Of a stretch of DNA of 64,000 nt, positions 35,586-45,061 are shown one piece after another. Origin of the DNA: Sinomicrobium pectinilyticum (GTDB taxonomy: Bacteria; Bacteroidota; Bacteroidia; Flavobacteriales; Flavobacteriaceae); assembly GCF_003725735.1 (NCBI RefSeq), contig NZ_RJTM01000059.1, positions 59,682 to 123,681 on the forward strand. The letters are read 5' to 3'. The notes under the pieces were generated by a model. The model saw nothing but the letters and a program-made list of their open reading frames with translations, had not been told where the DNA came from and searched no databases. The position numbers were made by a program, and so were the translations under genes. The stretch's first letter is position 1; each line of letters starts with the position of its first letter.

Positions 35586-36917
35586 ATGAAAAACAAAATT
35601 ACACTATTGGGAATAATTTTCTCGACTCTGATGTTCAGCTGTTCAAATAAGCAGAAAAAAGTTCCAAGCGGTAAACTCAATGAAACACAGGTATGGTTTG
35701 AATATGCAATTTATTATCCCGATGATTCTTCCATGAATAAATTGAAGGTCATTGAGTTAATTAAAAATAAGTATTCCGGTCTCGAAATCCTGGATTCCAT
35801 TCCGGATACTAAGCATGTTCAAGGCGCTCAAATTGTAGTTAAGGAGATCAGGAAGGTCAAAAAAGATTTTCCACCGCCAGACCTGGATTATTTAAAATAT
35901 TCCGGTCGGGGATTAAATAACCAACAAAAAGAAATCTTGCAGACATCCCGTTTTGCCATACTTCTTGATTTTTTATGCGTTGAGGATCAATTAATCTCAA
36001 CAATGAAAAGTGCCAATGAATTGGTTGCTGCATTGACCTTAAATGAAAATGATATTATTTGGGATTCCGAGACCAGGGAGTGTTTTACAAAAGACTACTG
36101 GGTAGAGAATAGGCTGATTGAGAATAATTCCATAAATATTAGTAAGCACATTACCATACACCTGTATCCTAAAAATGATTATTGCAGGGCGATTACTTTA
36201 GGCATGTTAAAATTCGGATTGCCTGATATTTGCGTAGAGAATCTATCTTGTCAGGGGAACCAGGATATAGCAGGTTTAATAAACCTGACTGCACAAACAC
36301 TTCTCGAAAGGAAATCAATAGAAAGGAAAGGAAAATTGCCAATTAATATAGACCTGCTGTCAAATCAGGAATTAAAAGCTGATTTGTTATCCTCTCTGGA
36401 AGATAATGCCGGGAAAAAAGTGGAACTAAATATCGTTCAGGGAACCTGGGAGGAAGGCGACCCCAAAAATAAAATAATCGAAATCGGGTTCTCGGAAAAA
36501 AATCCGCAGATAGAGCACGATCAACTGATGTCAAAAGTTTTTGGCGTTAAGGACGAAGTGACCTATTTGAACCATGATGAGGAAATTATGGCCGCAAGTC
36601 AAAGAGCAAAAAACAAAATTCCGGAATTGCATGATAAGTTTTCAAAAGGACTACCTCTCGGAACCCATTTGCTGATGAAGTTTCCATTTGAAAACTATGC
36701 AGGTGAAAGAGAATGGATGTGGGTAGAAATCGTTAAATGGGAGGGAGAAGAGATTAAAGGTCTTCTTCAGAATGACCCGGAAATAGTGAAAACGTTGAAA
36801 TCAGGGCAGGAAGTAACTAAAAATATAGATGACATGTTTGACTATATACTTTATTTCCCTGATGGAACACAGGAAGGTAATGAAACAGGAGAAATTATAT
36901 CGAAACAATATGAATAG
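35586..36917 (+). CDS. DUF2314-containing lipoprotein
   Basis: A 443-residue protein with leader and Cys at residue 19 (LMFSCSNKQ). The C-terminal ~95 residues (about 335-430) carry the DUF2314 signature: ASQRAKNKIPELHDKFSKGL, LLMKFPFENYAGEREWMWVE, IKGLLQNDPEIVKTLKSGQE. The N-terminal part has no recognised family. DUF2314 proteins are found in cell-surface and immunity-type contexts, function unknown. It is followed after 25 bases by a PH-like membrane protein. Confidence 0.7.
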   Translation: MKNKITLLGIIFSTLMFSCSNKQKKVPSGKLNETQVWFEYAIYYPDDSSMNKLKVIELIKNKYSGLEILDSIPDTKHVQGAQIVVKEIRKVKKDFPPPDLDYLKYSGRGLNNQQKEILQTSRFAILLDFLCVEDQLISTMKSANELVAALTLNENDIIWDSETRECFTKDYWVENRLIENNSINISKHITIHLYPKNDYCRAITLGMLKFGLPDICVENLSCQGNQDIAGLINLTAQTLLERKSIERKGKLPINIDLLSNQELKADLLSSLEDNAGKKVELNIVQGTWEEGDPKNKIIEIGFSEKNPQIEHDQLMSKVFGVKDEVTYLNHDEEIMAASQRAKNKIPELHDKFSKGLPLGTHLLMKFPFENYAGEREWMWVEIVKWEGEEIKGLLQNDPEIVKTLKSGQEVTKNIDDMFDYILYFPDGTQEGNETGEIISKQYE

Positions 36918-36942
36918 GCAATCACCATAGATAAGCCGAAAA

Positions 36943-37371
36943 ATGAAATTCAAAAGCAAAAAAGACAAACTATTTCATTTTCTGATCCTCGGGTCAAACG
37001 CATTCCTTGTTGGAATTACGGTTTTTGTCCTTATAACCGGAGAAGCAGAAAAACATGAATACTGGGAGCTGGTATTAATCCTTGGAGTCGTTGGGCTTTT
37101 ATTTTGGATGTATTTCGGAACAAATTACGAATTATCGAAAGACGGATTGATGTACAGGTGTGGGCCCTTAAAGGGAAAAATAGGCATCGATCGCATCAGG
37201 GAAATTGTTAAAGGGAAAACGCTTTGGGTTGGATTTAAACCGGCGACATCGAGAAACGGACTTATTGTGAAATATGACAAATACAATAAAATCTATATTA
37301 GCCCTGAAACTAACGAATCATTCATTGAGAAAATTTTGGAGCTTAATAGTGATATAAAAATAACGGAATAG
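36943..37371 (+). CDS. small membrane protein with PH-like domain
   Basis: A 142-residue protein with two N-terminal membrane helices (about residues 12-31 and 42-60) followed by a bacterial PH-like beta domain (LSKDGLMYRCGPLKGKIGID, IREIVKGKTLWVGFKPATSR, KIYISPETNESFIEKI). Such proteins occur beside various membrane-stress genes. Same strand and close to the DUF2314 gene. Confidence 0.65.
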   Translation: MKFKSKKDKLFHFLILGSNAFLVGITVFVLITGEAEKHEYWELVLILGVVGLLFWMYFGTNYELSKDGLMYRCGPLKGKIGIDRIREIVKGKTLWVGFKPATSRNGLIVKYDKYNKIYISPETNESFIEKILELNSDIKITE

Positions 37372-37536
37372 AATCCTGCTCTACATAGGAAAAACATAAT
37401 ATATCTTGAAGAAATTAAAAACTGCAAATCCCACAAAACGCTTAGAATAATATCCTGTTTCTTGATATTTAACAACTTTTTAGATGTCCTGTAGTAATTT
37501 TTTGTCTTTCTTTAAAGAAGGAAAATAAAACGTCTT

Positions 37537-39738
37537 ATGAAAAAATACTACGTACTTCTTTTGCTTTTTATCCACTATGGTATCTACGCTCAAACTCAAG
37601 ATCTGAATTTTAGCTTTGAGGAAATTGATGGAAAAACACCTGCGGGCTGGAGTCTTTCAGGAAAAGATGATTATGATGCTTCAGTTGACCATACAATTTC
37701 AAAGGACGGCAAAAATTCTGTGGTTATCGAGTATCATGGAGACAGCCCTAACTTTAAAGCATGGACCTATAGTATCCCAGCCAAATACCAAGGCAAAAAA
37801 ATAAAGCTTACCGGTTATATCAAAACGGAAAATGTCACTGATGGCTACGCCGGATTATGGTTGCGGATTGATCCCCGGGTTGCATTTAACAATATGCAAG
37901 ACAGAGGGGTTACTGGGACAACAGACTGGGAAAAACATACAATTACCCTGGACCTAAAACCGGATAAAGCACAAAAAATTGTTTTCGGAGGCTTATTGGT
38001 AGGAAAGGGTAAAATGTGGATAGATGATCTGCAAGTTACCATAGATGGAAAACCCATTCACGAAGCCCCATTAAAAGAATTATCAAAGGCTGAAAAGGAT
38101 CGTGAATTTGATGAAGGGTCCAACATAAAATTCCCTGAACTCAACGATGAGGTGATTTCCAATCTCGATCTACTGGGAAAAATATGGGGATTTTTGAAAT
38201 ATTACCATCCCGAGATCAGTAAAGGAGATTATAACTGGGACTATGAATTATTCCGGGTATTACCCGGATTCCTCAATGTTTCCGATAACAAAGAAAGGGA
38301 TCGTGTTTTACTCGAATGGATTGAAAAATATGGCACCGTCGAAGTTTGCAGTCGATGTAAAACAACCGCTGATGATGCTTTTTTAAAACCAGACCTGGAT
38401 TGGATAAATAAGAGTACATTATCACCGGAATTAAAAAACAAACTTCATTATATCCGACAAAACCGGCATCAGGGAGCGCATTATTATATTGGCGGAGCGG
38501 GTAAAGTAGGTAACCCGGAATTTAAGCACGAGAATCCTTATTCGGAGATGCCTTACCCGGATGAAGGGTTTAGATTGCTGGCATTGTACCGGTACTGGAA
38601 TATGATTCAATACTACTTTCCATATAAACATTTAATAGCCAAGAACTGGAATAATACGCTAAAGGAGTATATTCCCCGCTTTATCCATGCTGAAGATGAA
38701 TTGGAATACGAATTGACCGCCCTTCAGATTATAGGAGACATACAGGATACCCATGCTAATATACGGCAGGGAGACAATGCCATTCAGGATTGGAAAGGTG
38801 CGTTTTATGCTCCCGTACAGGTAAAGTTTATAGAAAACAAATTAGTGGTTATCGACTACTATGACGACAGAATGAAAACAGTTGCCGGATTAGAAAAAGG
38901 TGATATAATTACCAAAATAAACGGGAAGCCTGTTGAGATTCTCGTTGAGGAAAAGAAACCGTATTATCCGGCTTCCAATTACCCCACGCAATTACGGAAT
39001 ATCGCCAGGGATATCCTGCGCTCAAAGAAAGACACATTACGCATAAATTATATAAGAAACAAAGAGGAATTGTCCAAAACCCTGCAGCTTTACCATAGGG
39101 ACACTCTCCATATGGAATACTGGTATGCACGCGGTAAAAGCGATAAAAGTTATAAACCTTTAAATGGGAATGTTGGTTATATTACGTTGAAAAGTATAAC
39201 AGATAAGGATATCAATGATATAAAAAAACAATTTAAGGAAGTCAAAGGGATCATTGTAGATATCCGGAATTACCCTAACACTTTTGTCCCGTTTAGCCTG
39301 GGTTCTTTCTTTACATCGCAGTTATCACCATTTGTAAAGTTTACTAAAGCTAATTTTGATAATCCGGGAGAATTTACCTTTACTTCCCCTCTTAAAATCC
39401 CACCCAAAGGAAAAAACTTTCAAGGGAAGGTGGTTGTTCTTGTTAATGAAGATTCCCAAAGCCAGTCGGAATATACGGCAATGGCATTCCGGGCAGGAGA
39501 TAACGTAACCATTGTGGGTAGTACCACAGCCGGGGCCGATGGTAATATATCTGATATACATCTGCCTGGTGGACTAGTAACTTGTATCTCCGGTATTGGT
39601 GTATATTATCCGGATGGCACGGAAACCCAACAAGTGGGCATTGTACCGGATATTGAGGCTTTACCTACCATTAAAGGTGTAAAAGAAGGGAGAGATGAAG
39701 TCTTGGAAAAGGCCATCGAAATCATTAATAAGGATTGA
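37537..39738 (+). CDS. secreted S41-family (C-terminal processing) peptidase
   Basis: A 733-residue protein with Sec leader (ends YGIYAQ), an N-terminal carbohydrate-binding-like beta domain (about residues 20-170), a helical linker, a PDZ-like stretch (VAGLEKGDIITKINGKPVEI, near residue 450), and the S41 catalytic core (LNGNVGYITLKSITDKDIND; VVVLVNEDSQSQSEYTAMAF with the nucleophile Ser near residue 641-643, then VGSTTAGADG). S41 enzymes cut at C-termini of partly unfolded proteins. It sits alone among island genes. Confidence 0.85.
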   Translation: MKKYYVLLLLFIHYGIYAQTQDLNFSFEEIDGKTPAGWSLSGKDDYDASVDHTISKDGKNSVVIEYHGDSPNFKAWTYSIPAKYQGKKIKLTGYIKTENVTDGYAGLWLRIDPRVAFNNMQDRGVTGTTDWEKHTITLDLKPDKAQKIVFGGLLVGKGKMWIDDLQVTIDGKPIHEAPLKELSKAEKDREFDEGSNIKFPELNDEVISNLDLLGKIWGFLKYYHPEISKGDYNWDYELFRVLPGFLNVSDNKERDRVLLEWIEKYGTVEVCSRCKTTADDAFLKPDLDWINKSTLSPELKNKLHYIRQNRHQGAHYYIGGAGKVGNPEFKHENPYSEMPYPDEGFRLLALYRYWNMIQYYFPYKHLIAKNWNNTLKEYIPRFIHAEDELEYELTALQIIGDIQDTHANIRQGDNAIQDWKGAFYAPVQVKFIENKLVVIDYYDDRMKTVAGLEKGDIITKINGKPVEILVEEKKPYYPASNYPTQLRNIARDILRSKKDTLRINYIRNKEELSKTLQLYHRDTLHMEYWYARGKSDKSYKPLNGNVGYITLKSITDKDINDIKKQFKEVKGIIVDIRNYPNTFVPFSLGSFFTSQLSPFVKFTKANFDNPGEFTFTSPLKIPPKGKNFQGKVVVLVNEDSQSQSEYTAMAFRAGDNVTIVGSTTAGADGNISDIHLPGGLVTCISGIGVYYPDGTETQQVGIVPDIEALPTIKGVKEGRDEVLEKAIEIINKD

Positions 39739-39951
39739 TTCAAAAAGGCAGTAGGGAATACAAAGATTATTGTAATACGCAGGGTCAAGTCAAAAGTAGT
39801 TATCTAAAAATATTATTGACGGTTTCTGTTACGTTTTAAAATTTTCTATTGATTTTGCTAGTAAACATTAAAATGAATATTAACAAAAGGAAGAGGGCCG
39901 ATCCGCAATAAGACTAGGGGCTGAACGTTATTATTCGAAAATAAAAACAAT

Positions 39952-40128
39952 ATGAAAGATCTATTAAACAAAATCCAGACGGAAATCGAAACGTTTAACA
40001 TAGATGCCAAATCACAAGTTGAAAGTGGTAATAAGGCGGCAGGTACAAGAGCCCGGAAAGCTTCCCTGAATGTCGAAAAACTGATGAAGGAATTCCGGAA
40101 AGCATCCTTGACAGAATCCAACAAATAA
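39952..40128 (+). CDS. histone H1-like small basic protein
   Basis: A 58-codon gene. The product reads MKDLLNKIQTEIETFNIDAK then SQVESGNKAAGTRARKASLN and ends KASLTESNK. The GNKAAGTRARKASL block is characteristic of the histone H1-like (Hc1-type) proteins of Bacteroidota, which coat DNA. A hairpin terminator follows at once. It is too short to be found by a 60-codon cut-off. Confidence 0.85.
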   Translation: MKDLLNKIQTEIETFNIDAKSQVESGNKAAGTRARKASLNVEKLMKEFRKASLTESNK

Positions 40129-40135
40129 ACTCAAT

Positions 40136-40170
40136 AGGTTACCTTAAAAGGGTAACCTTATTTATTTTTT
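40136..40170. terminator. bidirectional terminator between convergent genes
   Basis: AGGTTACC (40136-40143) pairs with GGTAACCT (40151-40158), followed on the plus strand by TATTTATTTTTT. It separates the histone-like gene (plus) from the esterase (minus), which end within 30 bases of each other. Confidence 0.8.
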
Positions 40171-41381
40171 AACTCACGAATAGTTTTTGCAACAGATTCA
40201 TTGCTAGGGTCCAACTCATATGATTTTTGATAATATTCCAATGCCTTTTTATTTTCTCCCGTTAATTTGTAGGCTTCCCCAAGAATTTCATATGTAATTG
40301 CGGAATCCGGATAATAAGAAAGGCTCATCTTTAAAAGTTTAAGAGCATTTTCCCTGTCTTTTCCACCGTAAAGCTTGTAGTAGGCCACATTATTTATCAT
40401 ATTCTCAGGAGGTAAAAAAGCTATTCCGAGATCATCAGATAATTTTTGATAATGATCTGCTATTTCTTCGGCAGATCTAAATTCAACGTCTTCTAAAACA
40501 AAATCTTTAAAAAGAAAATAAAGACCATGATACAAGCTTAAAATGGGTACGGTAATATGATTTTCTTGCTCAAAATATTCAAATTCACAATTTTTATAAG
40601 GCATCCCATTATTTTTGAGTAAAGCGTAGAAAAGTTCCTGGCTGGTTCGTGCCCGAGTAATAAAATGAGACCTTTCATAATTATCGGCTGTTGAAATATA
40701 AATTTTCTTGTTGACTATCTTTTTTATAATAGAGCTGTCTATTTTCTTTATAATATATTGATCATCCCACCAAAAACTTGGATCAATGGCTATATGGGCA
40801 TTAAATGACCGCTCAGGAGAGAGAAAAGCATAAGTAGATAATTCTCCTCCCATGGAGTGTCCGACCAGTATTCTATATTTGTTGGTTCTATACTTTGAAT
40901 CAATCTCCTTTAAAAGTTCCTGTTCCAGGAAATCGAGAAACTTTTCAGCTCCTCCAGTGGTTTTTTGCTTTTCATCGGTGTCCCCTACATAATTAATAAG
41001 AGAATGTGAAGGAGTAAAGTCCCTGTTTCTATCCGTGTTCGGCACGGCAACAACTATCATTTCAGGAATTTCCCCGTCATTGCTCAAATACTGTACGATG
41101 CCGGTTGCAGAATGAAAATGATAATCACCATCCAGCAATAGAATCACCGGATAGGTCTTGGAACTTTTGGCATACGAGTCGGGAAGATAAAGCTGGTACG
41201 TCCTGTCTTCTCTCAATATATTAGACACTATGGTATGCTTAGTCCCTATAATAATGTTATCACTTTCCTGTCCGGACACCGAAAAAACAATCAAAATAGT
41301 CCACAAGTAAAAAAAGTTTCTGATGAGTATTTTTATCTTATTCAATGCTATTTCAAAATGATTACGACAATTCTTCATCAC
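40158..41381 (-). CDS. exported alpha/beta-hydrolase (esterase) with C-terminal TPR
   Basis: A 407-residue protein. Leader region around residues 18-37 (IRNFFYLWTILIVFSVSGQE); a shorter start is possible at the second Met. The hydrolase core shows TYPVILLLDGDYHFHSATGI, nucleophile motif GHSMGG near residue 174, and a His late in the core (QENHITVP), the layout of the Fes/IroE-like esterase family. Residues about 330-400 are TPR-like (ALKLLKMSLSYYPDSAITYE, KALEYYQKSYELDPSNESVA). The substrate is unknown. Confidence 0.8.
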   Translation of the reverse strand: MMKNCRNHFEIALNKIKILIRNFFYLWTILIVFSVSGQESDNIIIGTKHTIVSNILREDRTYQLYLPDSYAKSSKTYPVILLLDGDYHFHSATGIVQYLSNDGEIPEMIVVAVPNTDRNRDFTPSHSLINYVGDTDEKQKTTGGAEKFLDFLEQELLKEIDSKYRTNKYRILVGHSMGGELSTYAFLSPERSFNAHIAIDPSFWWDDQYIIKKIDSSIIKKIVNKKIYISTADNYERSHFITRARTSQELFYALLKNNGMPYKNCEFEYFEQENHITVPILSLYHGLYFLFKDFVLEDVEFRSAEEIADHYQKLSDDLGIAFLPPENMINNVAYYKLYGGKDRENALKLLKMSLSYYPDSAITYEILGEAYKLTGENKKALEYYQKSYELDPSNESVAKTIRELKNK

Positions 41382-41766
41382 TTAAATTAATATCAACAAT
41401 TAACTATAACATGGTGAAGATAAGCAATAATGAGTAAAATAAGATTTCGGATTCCTTTAAGTTTGTGAGGTTGGGTTATAATCTTATTTCGAAGAGAAAA
41501 CATTATAAGGTTGAGATTAGCATGACATCTCCCCTTTCGGGGTCGGGCTTTCCGTTCCAATCTTTTCCCCTTGGGAAAAGGATTTCCTCTCCTATCCCTG
41601 ATGCGGTCCTTCAGGTTCCATAAGATTTCCATACCGCAGCTTCCTTTTCACATCTCGGTAAATTTTATCCGATTCATTTTTATCCTACAAACCTGCCGAC
41701 ATACCCTAAAAGAAAGAAAACGAAAGAAAGAATTTTTTTCAAAAAAGGACAAAAAGGCCAGCTAAA
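41382..41766. other. gene-poor stretch before the structured element
   Basis: No convincing gene on either strand; the short open frames here have no leader, family or codon signal. A hairpin-like CCCCTTTCGGGGT lies near 41536-41548. It is followed by the structured element at 41769-41865. Confidence 0.5.
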
Positions 41767-41768
41767 GT

Positions 41769-41865
41769 AGCGGGAAAACGGTAGCTGCGTGCGCATAATG
41801 GCCCCGCTCCTGCCTCGCAGGGCCACCTTTCGGGACTTATAGCACTCCGCTACCACCCTCCCGCT
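41769..41865 (+). ncRNA. nested-stem structured element (possible ncRNA or replication/transfer origin)
   Basis: Three stems nest inside one another: AGCGGG (41769-41774) with CCCGCT (41860-41865); GGTAGC (41780-41785) with GCTACC (41849-41854); TGGCCC (41799-41804) with GGGCCA (41820-41825). All are perfect and the region is far richer in G+C than its flanks. It lies about 160 bases before the DUF932 gene. Coding on either strand is not supported. Confidence 0.5.
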
Positions 41866-42022
41866 TAGGGCTGGCTTTCTTTTTGTCCTTTTCCGAAAAA
41901 AAATAATGCGGTGGGCAGCAGTGGGAATAAGGTGGGATCGTACAGGATAAAACAGCCAAAGGATGGGAGGGAAATAGCGAAAAATGTAAGTGTAATCAAT
42001 GTTAAACATAAATTTTTCAATC

Positions 42023-43099
42023 ATGGGACACAACTTGAATTTCAACAGGCAGACCGGGAAGTATTCCTTTTTTAGTGTGCAACAACCCGCATGGCACGGC
42101 CTGGGGCAGGTCGTAGAAGAACACCCGAGTAGTAGCGAGGCGATCAAACATGCCGGATTGGACTACGAGGTCGTAAAATCCCCGCTGTTTACCCGTGGGG
42201 AAGGGCTTTCTGTAACTGGGGATGGGGAAGTCACCGAAGGAAACGGCATTGTTGTTCCGGATCATTTTGCCACCCTGCGTACCGATACCAATCAGGTATT
42301 GGGGGTAGTCGGTAAGGATTATCAGATCGTACAGAACAGCGATGCCTTTTCCTTTTTCGATGCGATTGTAGGGGGAGGGGACGGTATCCTTTACGAAACT
42401 GCCGGGGCGCTCGGTGCGGGAGGGGAACGCATTTTTATTACTGCTAAACTTCCCGGTTATATCCGGGTAGGTAATGGGGATGATGTGACCTCAAAATATA
42501 TTTTCCTCACGACTTCACACGATGGATCGGGGAGCATTACCGCAGCATTTACGCCCCTTAGAATCTGCTGCCAGAACACCCTTAACGCGGCGCTAAAAAA
42601 CAAGACCAGTGTCGTCCGTATCCGCCATACGGCCAATGCCAAACAGCGATTGGAACAGGCCCACCAAGTCATGGGACTGGCCGATAAATTCAGCAGCGAA
42701 CTGGAGGGCATTTTTAACCGGTGGGCCAACGTGCGTATTAAAGATGAGGAAGTAAAAAAACTCATCCGTATGGCCATGTGCCCAAACAAGGAAACATGGG
42801 AAGCCCTTAAAAAAGGGGACGAAGACAGCCTGTCCACCTTGTTTAAAAATACCACCGATGACGCCTTTTCCTATGCCATGATGAGCGACACCCAACAACT
42901 GGAAACCACCAAGGGAACTGTCTTTGGAGCCTACAATGCGGTGACTGGCTACTACCAAAACGTCCGCAATTTCAAAAGTGACGACGATAAGGTAAAATCC
43001 ATCCTCTTGGGCGGGACTGCCCAAAGCCGGGGACAAAAAGCCTTTGACCTCTGTGCCGCCTTTGAACAGTTCGGGGCGGATGCCTTTAACATGAATTAA
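42023..43099 (+). CDS. DUF932 plasmid/phage-type protein
   Basis: Start chosen at ATG 42023 (MGHNLNFNRQ); the longest frame starts eight codons earlier. The 358-residue product has the DUF932 pattern (PAWHGLGQVVEEHPSSSEAI, NQVLGVVGKDYQIVQNSDAF, FTPLRICCQNTLNAALK). The family occurs on plasmids, conjugative islands and phages, function unknown. It is followed by two small island genes on the same strand. Confidence 0.9.
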   Translation: MGHNLNFNRQTGKYSFFSVQQPAWHGLGQVVEEHPSSSEAIKHAGLDYEVVKSPLFTRGEGLSVTGDGEVTEGNGIVVPDHFATLRTDTNQVLGVVGKDYQIVQNSDAFSFFDAIVGGGDGILYETAGALGAGGERIFITAKLPGYIRVGNGDDVTSKYIFLTTSHDGSGSITAAFTPLRICCQNTLNAALKNKTSVVRIRHTANAKQRLEQAHQVMGLADKFSSELEGIFNRWANVRIKDEEVKKLIRMAMCPNKETWEALKKGDEDSLSTLFKNTTDDAFSYAMMSDTQQLETTKGTVFGAYNAVTGYYQNVRNFKSDDDKVKSILLGGTAQSRGQKAFDLCAAFEQFGADAFNMN

Positions 43100-43153
43100 T
43101 CTCAATCCGGGGGTGGCTGTCCTTTCACGGATAGCCGCCCCTTTAAAACTATA

Positions 43154-43537
43154 ATGATGAAAACATTAGAAAACATGAATAATGTAGAAAGAGCCTATTT
43201 GCTTGCCGGATTGTTCCCGGAAGAATTGCCGGGAATACTCACAGACATCCGGCAGCGTGCAGCCTACCTGAAAGAACACGAAGGTGACATCCGTAAAGAA
43301 TGGGACAACGGGTTAATTACCGTAGATTTTTGGTATGACCTCGCCAAACGGGTATTGCAGGTCATTGAGAAATACGAAAGTAGGCTACTTGAAAGTCGTA
43401 GGCTGTTTGCTGACCAGCTTTTTGACGGGTATAACGCCCTGTTTACCATTGACTGTATCGCCAAGTACGCCGACAAGGGTAACGGGAGTTCCCGCTTCCA
43501 ACTGGCGGTAAAAATGCTGTTTGAGTATCACCCTTAA
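43154..43537 (+). CDS. conserved-looking island protein, helical
   Basis: A 127-residue soluble protein (MKTLENMNNVERAYLLAGLF ... RFQLAVKMLFEYHP), helical, no leader, no family recognised. It lies between the DUF932 gene and another small gene 10 bases away on the same strand, so it probably belongs to the same accessory module. Confidence 0.65.
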   Translation: MMKTLENMNNVERAYLLAGLFPEELPGILTDIRQRAAYLKEHEGDIRKEWDNGLITVDFWYDLAKRVLQVIEKYESRLLESRRLFADQLFDGYNALFTIDCIAKYADKGNGSSRFQLAVKMLFEYHP

Positions 43538-43547
43538 AACCAAAGCC

Positions 43548-44075
43548 ATGTATATCATTGATAAAAACGGAAAGCAGATTACAGTTACTGACTTAAAGGC
43601 AGCTATTGCGCAAGCAAAAGCCTTTAAGAACTACCGCCACGAAAATCCCGGTTTTGCCGAACTGGACAATATGCTCAGGGAATACTGGACAGACCTGTAT
43701 AAAAAACTGCTCCGGTTACAACAGGCACAGGAAAATGCCCAAAGACTTAAAGCAGGGGAACAGGATACTGTACAGACCTATACCCTGAAAAGTAAAACGG
43801 AAAACCCCGATTTACAGGTGACCATTAAAGACCTGATCCCTATACCCCACACCCGGAAATACCATTACCGGGAACTGCTAAACCTGACCAATTATTCCCG
43901 TTACGAGCCGGACTGGCAAACACCAATGAGCAAGGAACATGATATGTTATATGCCCTCTATGGGGAATATAAAGGGGATTTCTTTAAGGTCAGGGATACC
44001 AGGCTGATCGTTATTCCAGGCACCTATCTGTACCCTACCCTGCTCACGGAGGAAGATATTAAAAGAATGGGATAA
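43548..44075 (+). CDS. island protein of unknown function
   Basis: Start chosen at ATG 43548 (MYIIDKNGKQITVTDLKAAI); the longest frame begins nine codons earlier inside the previous gene. The 175-residue product has an N-terminal beta/helix part, a coiled middle (LYKKLLRLQQAQENAQRLK) and a C-terminal region with LYALYGEYKGDFFKVRDTRL. No family recognised; same operon as the DUF932 gene. Confidence 0.65.
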   Translation: MYIIDKNGKQITVTDLKAAIAQAKAFKNYRHENPGFAELDNMLREYWTDLYKKLLRLQQAQENAQRLKAGEQDTVQTYTLKSKTENPDLQVTIKDLIPIPHTRKYHYRELLNLTNYSRYEPDWQTPMSKEHDMLYALYGEYKGDFFKVRDTRLIVIPGTYLYPTLLTEEDIKRMG

Positions 44076-44199
44076 TCTTAAAATATATCTGAAGGGAAGG
44101 CTCTTCTGGTCTGACTAATTCACTTTGTGTACCTGTCGATACATCCCTCCAATAGGATTAAGGTAGTGTAGATTACCCGACATAGTTTCAAGTTAAAAT

Positions 44200-44802
44200 T
44201 TACTTTAGTCCTATTTGTTTAACAAAATGTATGTGTTTCTGAATTCTTTTCTGACGTCTTTTTGTGACTGCATCCAACTCCATTTTAAGTTTTTCTACAG
44301 GATTCCAGTCATTATAGCTTTTCTTTTTGATACCGTATTTTATAGATAGTTCTTCTGATAACTTGTAGGCTGCCACCCCCCATTGGCTATACCAAAATTT
44401 ACGTTCATTAAACAAATCTTCAAAGTCAGGTGGATCTGCAATACTCTCGGCAGATTTGATTATTCTATCAGCGCCCTCAATATCCGAGGGTAATGAAAGT
44501 ATTTTATACATTAATTCATGCTCGATGCTCTTCCAATCTACATCCTCTGGAAAAATGGGGGCGCCAGGAATTTTTACTTGTGGCTCTAAATACCCTTCTG
44601 GTGTGCGCTGTCCGAAGGATAATCCATCGTCACCAATTACGTCAGCACAATCTTCAACAAATTTATCAAGAATACATACTACACGAATCGCAAGATATTT
44701 AGCATTCCTTTTAGTAGCCTGCATATTGGTCCAATACGTTTGGAACCAAGAAATAGCAGAGCCTACCAATACTCCTATTAGACCAAAAATTGCTTCTGTC
44801 AT
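44200..44802 (-). CDS. membrane-anchored protein, last gene of the five-gene operon
   Basis: A 200-residue protein with one N-terminal membrane helix (IFGLIGVLVGSAISWFQTYW, residues 4-23) and a soluble, helical, charged remainder. Starts one base after the stop of the 85-residue gene, so it is the fifth member of a tight operon beginning at 46836. A membrane-tethered effector or sensor is possible. No family recognised. Confidence 0.65.
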   Translation of the reverse strand: MTEAIFGLIGVLVGSAISWFQTYWTNMQATKRNAKYLAIRVVCILDKFVEDCADVIGDDGLSFGQRTPEGYLEPQVKIPGAPIFPEDVDWKSIEHELMYKILSLPSDIEGADRIIKSAESIADPPDFEDLFNERKFWYSQWGVAAYKLSEELSIKYGIKKKSYNDWNPVEKLKMELDAVTKRRQKRIQKHIHFVKQIGLK

Positions 44803-44803
44803 T

Positions 44804-45061
44804 TTACACTCTTCTATAAATTTTACCCCTGTTATTTAAATTAATAATAGACTCGAAGGAAGAATCCATTTCGCAATAGTAGAAAAAGCCATAAATCTTG
44901 TTTTTTGGTATTTTTAATCCACGGATAATTAATAAGTTATGTCTTAAGCGGCTAAAATTGTCATCTTCGGCCAACTTTGCAAATAAATTGAAGCCTTTCC
45001 TACATTGGGGTAGCACACCATATCGGTAAAAAAGGGAACCGCAAAAAATTATTCTTCCCAT
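44804..45061 (-). CDS. 85-residue protein in the ImmA/IrrE operon
   Basis: Overlaps the ImmA/IrrE gene end by 13 bases and its TAA is one base from the next ATG, so translational coupling supports it as real. The product is basic with Cys residues (IIFCGSLFYRYGVLPQCRKG, FFYYCEMDSSFESIINLN). No family recognised. Confidence 0.5.
   Translation of the reverse strand: MGRIIFCGSLFYRYGVLPQCRKGFNLFAKLAEDDNFSRLRHNLLIIRGLKIPKNKIYGFFYYCEMDSSFESIINLNNRGKIYRRV

Noticed and set aside
41393..42147. Minus- and plus-strand ORFs in 41.4-42.1 kb (for example 41680-42147 minus)
   Set aside because: No family, leader or sensible composition (Cys/Arg-rich text from GC-rich hairpins), and they overlap the structured element and the DUF932 start.
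42023..44075. Prophage region around the DUF932 gene
   Set aside because: DUF932 is called phage/plasmid-like, but no capsid, portal, terminase or tail gene is present. The mobilisation genes point to a conjugative island.
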